Shown here one piece after another: positions 8,634-18,264 of a stretch of DNA of 64,000 nt. The stretch's first letter is position 1; every line of letters starts with the position of its first letter. The stretch is from Myxococcus stipitatus (GTDB lineage: Bacteria > Myxococcota > Myxococcia > Myxococcales > Myxococcaceae), in the NCBI RefSeq assembly GCF_021412625.1, contig NZ_JAKCFI010000003.1, forward strand, positions 62,001-126,000. Reading direction: 5' to 3'. The translations under genes and the position numbers were made by a program. The notes under the pieces are model-generated. The model was given only the letters and a program-made list of their open reading frames with translations, was not told the origin of the DNA and searched no databases.

Positions 8634-9047
8634 CTACTTCGCGGCCGGGGCCGCGTGGCCGTCGTGGTTGGTGTGGTCCTGCTCCTCGCCGTTGCCGCCC
8701 CGGTCGTCGCTCTTGCCGAACGTCGCGATGAACGCCCGCTCCCCGTTGGAGGAGTAGCGGTAGGGCCGGCCCCAGGGGTCCACGGGCACCGAGGGCAGGT
8801 AGCGAGGCACCAGGAGCGTCTCCAGGTCCGCCTCCTCCGGCAGGACGTTCCCGTCCGCCTGGTAGCGCCCCAGCGCGTCCTCCAGCGTGGCGATGTCGTG
8901 GTGGATGCGCTCCGAGTACACCGCCTTCGAGCGCGTCAGCGCTCCCACCAGCACCGCGCAGACCAGCAGCAGCGCGAACACCAGGCCCACCCACAGGATG
9001 GGCGAGCGGCGTGAGGGGGGAGGACGGGGGTCGGCGGTGGAACTCAT
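8634..9047 (-). CDS. GspG-like pseudopilin-related membrane protein
   Basis: This 137-residue protein has a proline/arginine-rich N-terminus, one membrane helix (about residues 20-42), a helix with the pseudopilin-like pattern IATLEDALGRYQADG, and the block VPVDPWGRPYRYSS typical of the C-terminal domain of the type II secretion major pseudopilin GspG. The prepilin peptidase site (GFTLIE) is missing, so it is probably not processed or assembled like a pilin. The tail is rich in His, Asp and Gly. No other type II secretion gene is in the window. Start at ATG 9047 is tentative. Confidence 0.75.
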   Translation of the reverse strand: MSSTADPRPPPSRRSPILWVGLVFALLLVCAVLVGALTRSKAVYSERIHHDIATLEDALGRYQADGNVLPEEADLETLLVPRYLPSVPVDPWGRPYRYSSNGERAFIATFGKSDDRGGNGEEQDHTNHDGHAAPAAK

Positions 9048-9098
9048 GCGGCGCACCCTACCGCCGCCGGGCCCGGGTTGCTGGGACTTCTCGCGGCC

Positions 9099-10559
9099 TC
9101 ACAGCGCGCGGAACAGGGGGACTGGCTGCTGCTTGCCCTTCAGGCGGACGGGGGGGAGATCCTCGAAGGCCGTCTCGTTGGCGTCCACCAGTTCGCGGGT
9201 GCGCTCGCCCACGAGGATTTCCCCGGGGCCCGCGAGCGCGCACAGCCGCGCGCCCACGTTCACCGCGTCGCCGATGCAGGTGTACTCCGCGCGCAGGGTG
9301 CCGCCGATGTTGCCCGCCACGACGACGCCGGAGTTGATGCCCACGCCCAGCTCCAGCACCAGCGGCTGGCCCTCGCGTCCGTTGGCGGCCCACTCCGCCT
9401 CGGCCTCCACGCGCAGGTCGGTCATGGCGTCCATCATCATCTTCGCGCACTGCAGCGCGCGCAGCGCGTCGTCCGTGCGCGCCACCGGGGCGCCGAACAC
9501 CGCCATCAGCCCGTCGCCGAGGAACTTGTCCAGCGTGCCGCCACACGTCAGCACCGCGTCCGACAGCCGGCCCAGCACCTGGTTGAGCACGCCCACCACC
9601 TGCTCGGGAGGCAGGCTCTCCGCCAGGCCCGTGAAGTTGCGGATGTCCGCGAACAGCACCGTCACCTCGCGCTTCTCGCCGGTGAGGACGACGGCGTCCG
9701 CGCTCTTGAGGATTTCGTCCACCACGGCGGCGGAGGTGTAGCGCGCGAACAGCTTGCGCATGCGCTCCGTCTCGCCGGTGCGGCGCACCACGCTCTCGAT
9801 GCGCGCGGCCAGTTCGTCCATGGACGCGGACTTGTTGACGTAGTCGTCCGCGCCCGCGCGCAGGCCGCGCACGCGCTCGGCCTCGCGGTCGTTGGCGGTG
9901 AGGATGATGACGGGCAGGCCCCGCGTGGGGCCCTCCTTGAGGCGGCGGCACAGCTCCACGCCGTCCAGGCCGGGCATCTCCAAATCACTCAGGACGATGG
10001 CGGGCTGCAGGCGGCTCATGCCCTCCAGCGCCTCGAACGGGTCCTGGTAGCAGAGCACCTCGTAGCCCAGGGCGACGAGGCCCTCCTGGACGAAGGCGCA
10101 GGCCAGGGGGCTGTCGTCCACGACGACGACGCGGCGGCGGCCGTCGACGAAGGGGCGCGGGTTCTCCTGGCGTCCAGCGATGCGGTTCTGCAGGCCGAGC
10201 GCCTCGTAGATCTGCTTGTAGGTGCAGTGGCCCAGCTCCACGAGGATTTCGCCGAGCTTGCGTCCGTCGCGGCGCTGGCGGGCGAGCCCCTCCTCGAGCT
10301 GGGCGAGCGTGACGTACTTGAGGCCCACGAGCAGTTCGCCCAGGGCCGGCTGGGTGGGGCCCTTGTCGTGGTGCAGGCCCAGCGCCTCACCCAGCGCGTC
10401 CTGGATCTGCTCGCGGGTGACGTAACCGAGCGAGATGAGCGCCTCGCCCACGCGCTGCCCCGTCAGGGCCTGGAGGGCGAGGGCCTCCTGCACCTGGCTG
10501 GGGGTGACGATGCCCAGCTTGAGCAGCAGGTCACCGAACAAAGGGCTGGAAGCGCTCAT
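9099..10559 (-). CDS. MshEN-repeat / receiver / class III nucleotide cyclase
   Basis: The modular signalling protein has about 486 residues. Residues 1-130 hold four 30-residue repeats of the pattern LGELL..LKYVT..QLEEGL..Q, as in MshEN (GspE-N) domains, some of which bind cyclic di-GMP. Next is a receiver domain: VVVVDDSP, acceptor Asp in [13 protein letters not shown], and the K/S end NKSASMDE. The C-terminal class III cyclase has FADIRNFTG and [14 protein letters not shown] (metal Asps and the substrate Lys), then [11 protein letters not shown]. It probably makes cAMP. ATG 10559 is chosen, with AGAGG upstream; 10580 is an alternative. Confidence 0.9.
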   Translation of the reverse strand: MSASSPLFGDLLLKLGIVTPSQVQEALALQALTGQRVGEALISLGYVTREQIQDALGEALGLHHDKGPTQPALGELLVGLKYVTLAQLEEGLARQRRDGRKLGEILVELGHCTYKQIYEALGLQNRIAGRQENPRPFVDGRRRVVVVDDSPLACAFVQEGLVALGYEVLCYQDPFEALEGMSRLQPAIVLSDLEMPGLDGVELCRRLKEGPTRGLPVIILTANDREAERVRGLRAGADDYVNKSASMDELAARIESVVRRTGETERMRKLFARYTSAAVVDEILKSADAVVLTGEKREVTVLFADIRNFTGLAESLPPEQVVGVLNQVLGRLSDAVLTCGGTLDKFLGDGLMAVFGAPVARTDDALRALQCAKMMMDAMTDLRVEAEAEWAANGREGQPLVLELGVGINSGVVVAGNIGGTLRAEYTCIGDAVNVGARLCALAGPGEILVGERTRELVDANETAFEDLPPVRLKGKQQPVPLFRAL

Positions 10560-10932
10560 GAATTCGGCCTCTGCGTCCATGGGGGGCGGTGGACGTGGGG
10601 CCAAGCGTAGCCCACCTGTTCGTGGACGGGGAGACGTCCGTCTCGCGGAGGAGCCTGAGGGCTTTCGAGGCACGGGAGGACCGGGCGTTCAAGGACGGAG
10701 CGTGACGCGCGTCCCTGGATGAAGTGGGGTTGGAGGAGGGGGCCGACGTCGGGCACACCAGGGTCCGATTCGACTCGATGGCGAGTGCGTTCCAGCAGTC
10801 CAGGATTGTCGCACGCGGCGAGTGACGAGTTGCTTCGCGCGCGGGGCCGGTCGGGTCGGAAGGACGCGCGACGAGGGGCACGTCCAACTCACGAACACGG
10901 TAGGCTTCTCCCACATTCGGAGAGGCTCTTCC
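10560..10932. other. Gene-free stretch between cyclase and helicase genes
   Basis: About 370 bases separate the divergent genes. Frames here are shadows. It must hold both promoters, but I cannot place a convincing -35/-10 pair. Confidence 0.5.
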
Positions 10933-12930
10933 TTGAACCTTCGTGCCGAACCGACTTCGCGCTCCTATTACGCGGCCCCCATCACCGAGTTTCTCCAAGC
11001 CGACCCACAAAACCTCCTCGGGAGGTTGACGCTTCAGCAAAGTGCACTCCGCCTCCCCTCCGAACCTGAGCAGGTAGGGGCCTGGGAGCGCGAACTCGCG
11101 CTGCTCACAGAGGCTTTTCGTGTCTTAGGGCCGAAGTGCCACACGTGGTCGGTCCTGCTGGAGGTCTCCCTTTTCAGAACGGGCAAGCGCATCGATGCCG
11201 TCGTCCTTGCCTCGGGCGTCGTCTGCGTCGTCGAGTTCAAGACAGGGGAATCACGGTACCTCGCAGAAGATGTTCGCCAAACGGAGCGCTACGCGCACGA
11301 CCTGCGCGACTTCCATGAGGTTTCGCAGACGCGCCTCGTCGTCCCCATCCTTTGTGCAGAGTTCGCACCGACGAAGCCCATTCGTGTACAGCTCATCGAC
11401 CAAGTCGCAGACCTCGTCGAGGCTAATGCGGAGACGCTGGCCTCAGCACTAGAGGCAGCCTCGAGCCTGAGTCATAAGGCCACGACGACGCTGGACTGGG
11501 CAACGTTCGAGGGGTCCGCCTATCGCCCTACCCCCACCATCATTGAAGCTGCGCAGGCGCTGTATGCAGGTCACCAAGTCGCAGACATCGGCCGAGGCGA
11601 TGCGGCGAGCGATACCCTCGAGCAGGCCGCCAACACGCTGAGGGGCGTGACTCGCCGCGCAGAACAGATGCGAGAGAAGGTCATCTGCTTCGTCACCGGG
11701 GCACCGGGAGCCGGAAAGACGCTGCTGGGGCTCGACCTCGCGCTCGCGCGCCGCGACGCGAAATCCCCATTCGCGTTGCTCTCAGGAAACCGCCCCCTCG
11801 TTCATGTCCTCACGGAGTCTCTGACTGAGGACCGGGCCTCACGAACAGGGACTTCCAAGGAGCAGACCAAGCGAGAGGCCTCCGCCGCGATTCAAAACCT
11901 CCTCGGGTACCTCCAGCAGCATCTCAAGGAAACCAAGCCGCCGCCCGAGCATGTCATCGTCTTTGACGAAGCCCAACGGGCCTGGACGGCCGCAGTAGGA
12001 AAGAAGCTGCTCGACCGAGAGCAGTCGGAGCCCGCCCTCTTTCTTGCGATTTTGGATCGCCTGGAGTGGGCCTGCCTTGTGTGCCTTGTCGGGCCCGGAC
12101 AGGAAATCAACCAGGGCGAAGGTGGGCTCGCACTCTGGGGTGAGGCGTTGACCGAGTCCGTCCGAGCAGGACGCCCGTGGCGCGTCGTGGCCGCGCCCCA
12201 AGCCATTCGGGGAGGCCCTGACGTTGCGGGTCCAGGGCTCTGTGCAGAGCAGCAAGGCACGGTCCTCCGCATCGACGAAGAGCCGCGGCTCCATCTTTCG
12301 AACTCAATGCGCGCCTTCCGCAACGAGCGCCATGGCCAATGGGTCACTCACCTCCTGACAGGAGCGCTCGCTGCCGCGAAGTGCACAGCCGACACAATGA
12401 GCGAGCCCCCTGCCTACCTCACCCGAGACCTCTCCCTGGCCAAGGCCTGGCTCCGACGTCACCGACGAGGCGGGCGCACCACCGGACTGCTGGCCAGCTC
12501 GAACGCCGTTCGGCTGGTCGCAGAGGGGATTCCCCCTGCGCCGCAATCCAGGGATCTGGATGCCATCGGACACTGGTTCTTGAAGCCCCATACCGACTTC
12601 CGAAGCTCGGGCGCGCTCGAGGTTCCACTCAGTGAGTTCGGCTGCCAAGGGCTTGAGGTCGACTATGCCGGCGTTTGCTGGGGCGGCGACCTGCTTTGGC
12701 AGGAAGAACAGTGGGTTGCTCGGAAGATGCAGGCTCCCCGGTGGACCACCGTGAAGGTGGCAGAACGCCGACAGTATCGCCTGAACAGCTACCGCGTGCT
12801 GCTCACCCGCGCCCGAGAGGGCACGGTCATCTACATTCCCACTGGCAACGACGAAGACCCCACTCGGCCCAAGGCGGAGTTTGACGCCATTGCCCACGCG
12901 CTGACCCGAGCAGGCTGCCAACCACTCTGA
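10933..12930 (+). CDS. PD-(D/E)XK nuclease - DUF2075 (Schlafen group 3) helicase, probable defence gene
   Basis: The protein has about 665 residues. The N-terminal part has a PD-(D/E)XK-type nuclease core: D88 in RIDAVVL and E101-F-K103 in VVEFKTG. The C-terminal two thirds is a superfamily 1-like helicase: Walker A GAPGAGKT at residues 256-263, Walker B VFDEAQ at 343-348, then CQGLEVDYAGVCWGGD and a final motif YRVLLTRAREG typical of DUF2075. Proteins of this class are linked to anti-phage defence and RNA/DNA processing. TTG 10933 has GGAGAGG six bases upstream; an earlier GTG in the same frame is possible. It stands alone and is convergent with the kinase gene, 15 bases away. Confidence 0.88.
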   Translation: MNLRAEPTSRSYYAAPITEFLQADPQNLLGRLTLQQSALRLPSEPEQVGAWERELALLTEAFRVLGPKCHTWSVLLEVSLFRTGKRIDAVVLASGVVCVVEFKTGESRYLAEDVRQTERYAHDLRDFHEVSQTRLVVPILCAEFAPTKPIRVQLIDQVADLVEANAETLASALEAASSLSHKATTTLDWATFEGSAYRPTPTIIEAAQALYAGHQVADIGRGDAASDTLEQAANTLRGVTRRAEQMREKVICFVTGAPGAGKTLLGLDLALARRDAKSPFALLSGNRPLVHVLTESLTEDRASRTGTSKEQTKREASAAIQNLLGYLQQHLKETKPPPEHVIVFDEAQRAWTAAVGKKLLDREQSEPALFLAILDRLEWACLVCLVGPGQEINQGEGGLALWGEALTESVRAGRPWRVVAAPQAIRGGPDVAGPGLCAEQQGTVLRIDEEPRLHLSNSMRAFRNERHGQWVTHLLTGALAAAKCTADTMSEPPAYLTRDLSLAKAWLRRHRRGGRTTGLLASSNAVRLVAEGIPPAPQSRDLDAIGHWFLKPHTDFRSSGALEVPLSEFGCQGLEVDYAGVCWGGDLLWQEEQWVARKMQAPRWTTVKVAERRQYRLNSYRVLLTRAREGTVIYIPTGNDEDPTRPKAEFDAIAHALTRAGCQPL

Positions 12931-12945
12931 GCCTCCAGCCATCCG

Positions 12946-15822
12946 TCACCGCGCGACGAAGCCTGGCAGCGGCAGCTCCACGGTGAAGGTGGAGCCCTTG
13001 CCGGGCTGGCTCCGCACGCGGATGACGCCGCCGTGGGCCTCGACGATGCGGCGGGTGATCCACAGCCCCAGCCCCAGCCCCTTGAAGTGCTGCACCGCGG
13101 CCGAACGCTCGAAGCGCTCGAAGATGCGCTCCTGCTCCTCCTCCGCCACGCCGATGCCCTCGTCGCGCACCGCCAGCTCCGCCACCTGCCCCCGCGACTC
13201 CACCTGCACCGTCACCGGCCGCCCCGCGCCGTACTTCGCCGCGTTCGACAACAGGTTCACCAACACCTGCTCCAGCCGCAGCCGGTCCCAGTGCCCCACC
13301 ACCACCGCGTCCGCCATCAACCGCACGTCGCTGCCCGCCCGCGCCAGCTCCTCCGACATCCGCGACACCAGCTCCCGCGTCAGCGCCGCCAGGTCCAGCT
13401 CCTCCCGGTTCAACATCAGCCGCCCCGCGCTGATGCGCGACACGTCCAGCAGGTCGTCGATGAGCAACTCCAACCGCTGCCCCGCCTGGGCCGCCTTCTC
13501 CGCCCGCTCCGCCAACCCGCTCGCCGCCATCGCGTCCTTCGCCATCCGCGCCAACAAGTGGATCTGCAGCTGCAACGCGTTGAGCGGCGACTTCAGCTCG
13601 TGCCCCGCGACACTCAAGAGCTCGTCCCGCGCCTTCACCGCCTGCGTCGCCGCCCCGTACAGCCGCGCGTCCTCGATGGCCAGCGCCGCCCGCGCCGCCA
13701 GGCTCTCCAGCAACGCCCGCTCCTCCACCGTGTACTCCCGCCCCCGCGCCTCGCGCATCACCCCCAACGTCCCCAACACCCGCCCCCGCGCCCCCAGCGG
13801 CACCGTGATGAGGCTCTGCGGCCCATACCGCTCCAGGAACGTCACCCCCTCCGGCGACGCGTCCTGCCGCAGTTCCTCCGCGCTCAGCCGGGGCACGAAC
13901 AACGTCTGCCCCACCGCCACCACCCGCCCCGACAGCCCCCCGCCCACCCTCGCCGGGTGCAGCCGCAGCGCCAGGTCCAACACCTCGCGCGCCTGAGGGT
14001 CCGGATGGTGCGCGGCCACCACCTCCAGCTGCGTCCGGTCATCGTCGAGCAGCTGCAACACACACGCGCCCCCCAGCGCCTCCGACACCTTGCGCGCCAA
14101 CACGTCCAACACCGTGGGCAGGTCCAACCCCGCCTCCGCGATGAGCTGGCTGACCTGCACCAGCACATGCAACCGCGCCGCGCTGCGCCGGCTCTCCTCC
14201 TCCGCCGCGCGCGCGTCGCGAAACAGCCGCGCGTTGTCCATGGCCATCGCCGCCCGCCGCGCCAGCTCCTCCGCCAACGACAGGTCCGCCGCGTCGAAGG
14301 GCACCCGCCACGACTCGCGCACGAAGGTGAGCGCCCCCAGCGTGCGCTGACGCGCCACCAGCGGGGTGATGATGAGCGTGCTCACGCTCCACGTCGCCGC
14401 CTGCCCCTCCGCCGCCGGCGCCCGCGTCCGCCGCGTCTCCATGCGCGACTGCCCCGACTCCAGCACCCGCGCCAGCGGCGACGACTGCCCCGCGTGCGCC
14501 GGGAACTGCGTCAGCTCCCGGATGTGCTCCGCCTGGGCCGCCTCCGTGTGCAGCACCGCCAGCCGGCGCACCACCCCGTCCTCGAACGAGTCCACCGCGC
14601 ACCCATCCGCGAACGGCCCCACCGCCAGCTTCGCCACCCCCGACACCGTCTCCTCCCACCCGAGCGCGCCCGCCATCAGCGCGCTCGCGTCCGCCAGCAG
14701 GCTCAGCCGCGCCCCCAACGCCTCCGCCTCCAGCCGCGCCGTGTGCTCGCGCTCGTACAGCCGCGCCCGCTCCAGCGCCTGCCCACACTGCCGCGACAGG
14801 CCGACGATGGAGGCGCGCACGAGCGGAGTGAAGCAGTGCTCCTCCACGAAGCCGAAGGCCAGCGTGCCGAACACCCGCCCCTCCACGAACAACGGCAGCA
14901 GCACCAGCGCGCGCAGCGGCCCCTTCGCCATCAGCTCCGCCACCAGCGGGTAGCGCGCCGCCGTCTCCTCCAAGGTCTCCAGCCACACCGGCGCGCCGGC
15001 GCGCACGGCGTCGTAGCCCGGCAGGCCCTCCCCCGCGCGGGGCAGCACCCGCAGGGGCTCCAGCAACGCCTCCGGCACCCCCACCGCCGCGATGAGCTCC
15101 GCGGTCGCCCCCCGCTCCGCCGTCAGGTGCACCATGCCCGCCGCCGCCCCCACCGCCGGCAGCCCCAGGTCCAGCACCACGTGCGCCACCTCCACGCGGC
15201 TGAGCGTCTGGCCGAAGGCCTCCGTCACCGTCTGCAGCCGCCCCAGCATCGCCACCTGCTGCTGCTCCACCTCCGCCCGCGCCCGCGCCGCCGCCTGGCG
15301 CGCCTCCTCCTCCACGTGCTCGCGCTCCAACGCCAGCCCCGCCAGCCGCGCGCAGGGCCCCAGCCGCGTCGCGTCCTCCTCCGTGGGCAGGTGCCCGGGA
15401 CGGAAGATGGCGCCCACCACCCCCGTCAGCTCCCGCGCGGACTCGAACACGACCGGCAGCGCCACCAGCGCCACCGGCCCCAGCCGCCGCCGCGCCTCCG
15501 GCTCCTCCGCCAGGAGCCCGTCCCGCTCCAGGTCCACCGCCACGTATGGCCCGAACCCACCCCGGGACTCCTTCGCGCGCTGCAACAGCCGCTGCCCACA
15601 CGCCACCGCCGCGTCCTCGGAGAGGCCGGGCGTGCGCCGCGTGCGCGACGTGCCTCCGTTGGCTCGCCAACACACGAAGAGCCCCAGCGCGGGCAACAGG
15701 GCCACCGCATGGCGCAACAACTCGTCCAGCACCGCCAACCCCGACGGCACCGACGTCAGCCGCTCCACGACCCGAACCTCCCGGTCCGCCGCGGCCCCCT
15801 CACTGCTCTGGGGCGCCTTCAT
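12946..15822 (-). CDS. Multi-GAF hybrid-input sensor histidine kinase (soluble)
   Basis: This kinase of 958 residues lacks transmembrane segments. Three to four GAF-like domains fill residues 20-710, recognisable by repeated ALEDARLYG / AMDNARLFRDA / ALERARLYERE helices at each domain end. The HisKA segment VAGHELKSPLNAL has phospho-acceptor His741. It is followed by the ATPase domain with VLVNLLSNAAKYG (N box), DEGIGVAEEE (G1) and LGLGLWITRRIV (G2). It probably senses a cytosolic small molecule or redox signal. No response regulator is adjacent, so it is an orphan kinase. ATG 15822 has a G-rich site upstream. Confidence 0.92.
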   Translation of the reverse strand: MKAPQSSEGAAADREVRVVERLTSVPSGLAVLDELLRHAVALLPALGLFVCWRANGGTSRTRRTPGLSEDAAVACGQRLLQRAKESRGGFGPYVAVDLERDGLLAEEPEARRRLGPVALVALPVVFESARELTGVVGAIFRPGHLPTEEDATRLGPCARLAGLALEREHVEEEARQAAARARAEVEQQQVAMLGRLQTVTEAFGQTLSRVEVAHVVLDLGLPAVGAAAGMVHLTAERGATAELIAAVGVPEALLEPLRVLPRAGEGLPGYDAVRAGAPVWLETLEETAARYPLVAELMAKGPLRALVLLPLFVEGRVFGTLAFGFVEEHCFTPLVRASIVGLSRQCGQALERARLYEREHTARLEAEALGARLSLLADASALMAGALGWEETVSGVAKLAVGPFADGCAVDSFEDGVVRRLAVLHTEAAQAEHIRELTQFPAHAGQSSPLARVLESGQSRMETRRTRAPAAEGQAATWSVSTLIITPLVARQRTLGALTFVRESWRVPFDAADLSLAEELARRAAMAMDNARLFRDARAAEEESRRSAARLHVLVQVSQLIAEAGLDLPTVLDVLARKVSEALGGACVLQLLDDDRTQLEVVAAHHPDPQAREVLDLALRLHPARVGGGLSGRVVAVGQTLFVPRLSAEELRQDASPEGVTFLERYGPQSLITVPLGARGRVLGTLGVMREARGREYTVEERALLESLAARAALAIEDARLYGAATQAVKARDELLSVAGHELKSPLNALQLQIHLLARMAKDAMAASGLAERAEKAAQAGQRLELLIDDLLDVSRISAGRLMLNREELDLAALTRELVSRMSEELARAGSDVRLMADAVVVGHWDRLRLEQVLVNLLSNAAKYGAGRPVTVQVESRGQVAELAVRDEGIGVAEEEQERIFERFERSAAVQHFKGLGLGLWITRRIVEAHGGVIRVRSQPGKGSTFTVELPLPGFVAR

Positions 15823-15936
15823 GCCCACACATCCCCCCGGGGACGAAAGACACCCGCGCCTGCGTCACCCGCCGCGCAGTGTCCCATGCCCCCGGGGTGG
15901 GCGGAACACGGCCACGCCTCGCCCCGCGCGCGTCTT

Positions 15937-17058
15937 TCAGTGAGAGAACATATTGAAGAAGGCGAAGAAGATTTCGAGGACGATGAGCAGGACGATGACC
16001 GCCTCCAACGTGTGCGAGCGGTCGATGTCCACGTCGCCCTTGAGCAGGGCATAGGTCTGCGCCAGCAGCTGCTGCTTGCGCGTCACCGAACCCTGCCACG
16101 CGGGGATGCGCATGCGCCGCACCGCGCCCTCGTAGACCTTGGCCAGGTAGAAGTCGCCGATGATTTTCAGGCTGTTGTCCACCCGCTCGATGAACTCGTT
16201 CAGGTCCACCAGCGTGGCGAGCGTCTGGCGCGTCAGCGTCCGGTAGGGGCTGCGGAACAACCGCAGCCACCCGTGCCGCTTGGCCTGCACCTCGTCGTGG
16301 ATGCGCGCGATGTGCTCGTCCAACCGCGTGTCGTAGTAGCGGAACTCCAACAGCTGCGCGTTGGCGATTTCGAGCAGGTCCGGGATGTCCCTCGAACCGG
16401 AGGGCTCGTAGACGAAGGCGCTGTTCCAGTCGATGACGACCAGGTCGTTGACGGTGTAGCTGAAGGACGTCTGGGTGACGGCCTCGCTCTCCCGGCGCGA
16501 CAAGGGCGTCTCGCCATGCTCGCCCAGGAGCAGCCGGGCCAGGTCCGCCTGCGTGCGCAGCTCCTCGGCGGAGGGGTTGCCGCGAATCGCCTCCGCGAAG
16601 ATGACGGTGTAGCTCTCGTTCTGGTCCCACAGGTGCGGCGCCTGCGCCGCGGGCGCAATCGTCTTGCGCACCCCCTCCACCAGCTCCACCGCCAGCTCCT
16701 CCAACGCCTGGCTGTCATAGAGTTCGTCCGCCACCCGCGTCAGCTGCTCCAACGACGTGCCCGGCGTCACCGGCACGCGCAGGATGATGGAGGCCGCGCC
16801 ATGGTCGAACAGCCGCGCGGTGGCATCCACCGTGATGGGCCCGTCCCGCAACGCCAGCGGACGCCGCCCCAGCTCATACGCCAGCGGCGGGTTGGGCAGC
16901 TCCAGGTACTGGCTGTTCTCGCGCGACAGCTTCAGCCGCCGCGTGTCCTCGGACAGCGCCCGCCGGGCGCGCTCGAGGTCCAGCTCCTCCGCGATGTCGA
17001 ACGTCCGGTAGCAGAGGATGTGCGCCTTGTCGAAGAGCAGGGGGGCCGCGGCAACCAT
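15937..17058 (-). CDS. DUF155 (RMD1/RMND1-like) membrane-anchored protein
   Basis: This protein (373 aa) has the DUF155 hallmarks: FRYYDTRLDEHIARIHDE near residue 245, VDNSLKIIGDFYLAKVYE, and a C-terminal membrane helix reached through RSHTLEAVIVLLIVLEIFF. Eukaryotic relatives act in mitochondrial translation or sporulation, while the bacterial role is unknown. The segment RKQQLLAQTYALLKGD just before the helix is part of the conserved region. Start ATG 17058. It is upstream of nothing on the same strand that looks co-transcribed. Confidence 0.85.
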   Translation of the reverse strand: MVAAAPLLFDKAHILCYRTFDIAEELDLERARRALSEDTRRLKLSRENSQYLELPNPPLAYELGRRPLALRDGPITVDATARLFDHGAASIILRVPVTPGTSLEQLTRVADELYDSQALEELAVELVEGVRKTIAPAAQAPHLWDQNESYTVIFAEAIRGNPSAEELRTQADLARLLLGEHGETPLSRRESEAVTQTSFSYTVNDLVVIDWNSAFVYEPSGSRDIPDLLEIANAQLLEFRYYDTRLDEHIARIHDEVQAKRHGWLRLFRSPYRTLTRQTLATLVDLNEFIERVDNSLKIIGDFYLAKVYEGAVRRMRIPAWQGSVTRKQQLLAQTYALLKGDVDIDRSHTLEAVIVLLIVLEIFFAFFNMFSH

Positions 17059-17151
17059 GGTCCACCCAGCCTAGCCCGCCCCTCCCCACGTCAACCGCCG
17101 AAAGCTGGAAATCCTCGTCAATCCAACGAACGCGCGGCCCGCCAGGGTCGT

Positions 17152-17183
17152 GGCGCCCCGGCAAGGAGCCCCGGCCGGGCGCC
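17152..17183 (-). terminator. Stem-loop downstream of kynA
   Basis: GGCGCCC pairs perfectly with GGGCGCC, and inner CCGG/CCGG pairing is possible. It lies 75-105 bases past the kynA stop on the minus strand. No T tract follows. Confidence 0.4.
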
Positions 17184-17256
17184 GCGTCACATCCTGTCGA
17201 TGTTTCACGCGCGAACCCTTGCATGGACGGTCCGCGCGGCGGGCCGGGAGAAGGCG

Positions 17257-18123
17257 TCAGGGGGCCTTGCCACGGGCGGACGGGGGCGCCAGCTCCGTGC
17301 GCACGTCCCACAGCTCCGGGAAGAAGCGCAGGTCCAACGCCTTGCGCAGGAAGGCCACGCCGGACGAGCCGCCCGTGCCCTGCTTGAAGCCGATGATGCG
17401 CATCACCGTCATCATGTGGCGGTAGCGCCAGAGCTGGAAGCGCTCCTCGGTGTCCACCAGCTTCTCGCACATCTCGTAGGCGTCCCAGTGCGTGTCGGTG
17501 TCCTCGTAGATGCGACGGAACACCTCCACCACCTCCGGGCTCTTCTCGTAGGGCTGGCGCCAGTCCCGCTCCACGCGGTTGGCCGGCACGGCGTGGCCCA
17601 TGCGCGCCAGGTGGCGCAGGAATTCGTCGTACAGGCTGGGGGACTGGAGCAGCCGCTCCAGTTCACCATGGACGTCCGGCTGGTGACGGAAGGGCCCCAG
17701 CGCGTTCACGTCCTTGTTGCCGAGCAGGAACTCCAGCGCGCGGTATTGCCAGCTCTGGAAGCCCGAGGCGGGCCCCAGCGTGTCGCGGAACTCCAGGTAC
17801 TCGTTGGGCGTGAGGGTGGCCAGGACGCTCCACTGCTCGAAGAGCATCCGCTGGATGTGCGCCACGCGCGCGAAAATCTTGAAGGAGGGCTCCAGCTTGT
17901 CCGCCTGGACGTAGCGGATGCAGGCGCTCAGCTCGTGGATGAGAAGCTTCATCCACAGCTCGCTGGTCTGGTGCTGGATGATGAACAGCAGCTCGTCGTG
18001 ATGGGGCGGCTGCGAGCGCGGGACCTGCGCCGACAACAGCCTGTCGAGCTGAAGGTACTCACCGTACGTGGTCCGTCCGGCCAGGTCGGTGATGATTCCA
18101 GGCTCCAAGTCTCGTTTGTTCAT
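17257..18123 (-). CDS. kynA: Tryptophan 2,3-dioxygenase
   Basis: This 288-residue heme enzyme opens the indole ring of L-tryptophan to N-formylkynurenine, the first step of the kynurenine pathway. The family signature [18 protein letters not shown] is at about residues 47-64, and the heme-proximal region [24 protein letters not shown] is near residue 240 (split here as WRYRHMMTV and [12 protein letters not shown]). There is no kynB or kynU beside it. Two in-frame ATGs (18135 and 18123) are four codons apart; MNKRDLEPG at 18123 is preferred because it matches the usual N-terminus. Confidence 0.93.
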   Translation of the reverse strand: MNKRDLEPGIITDLAGRTTYGEYLQLDRLLSAQVPRSQPPHHDELLFIIQHQTSELWMKLLIHELSACIRYVQADKLEPSFKIFARVAHIQRMLFEQWSVLATLTPNEYLEFRDTLGPASGFQSWQYRALEFLLGNKDVNALGPFRHQPDVHGELERLLQSPSLYDEFLRHLARMGHAVPANRVERDWRQPYEKSPEVVEVFRRIYEDTDTHWDAYEMCEKLVDTEERFQLWRYRHMMTVMRIIGFKQGTGGSSGVAFLRKALDLRFFPELWDVRTELAPPSARGKAP

Positions 18124-18264
18124 GGGCCCGGGCATTCATGCCCCTGCGAGCCCCCGCGGGCAAGCCTTCTCCCGTACGGGCGTACCCCGAACCTTCTCCA
18201 GACGACGGAGCGGTTGACGGGGGCGCGGTCACTCTCTGCCCGGGCCGGGGCAGCGTGCCGCTTG

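Noticed and set aside
7057..8994. 645-codon Gly/Arg/Ala frame on the minus strand
   Set aside because: Shadow of the universal stress protein gene in another frame; low-complexity product.
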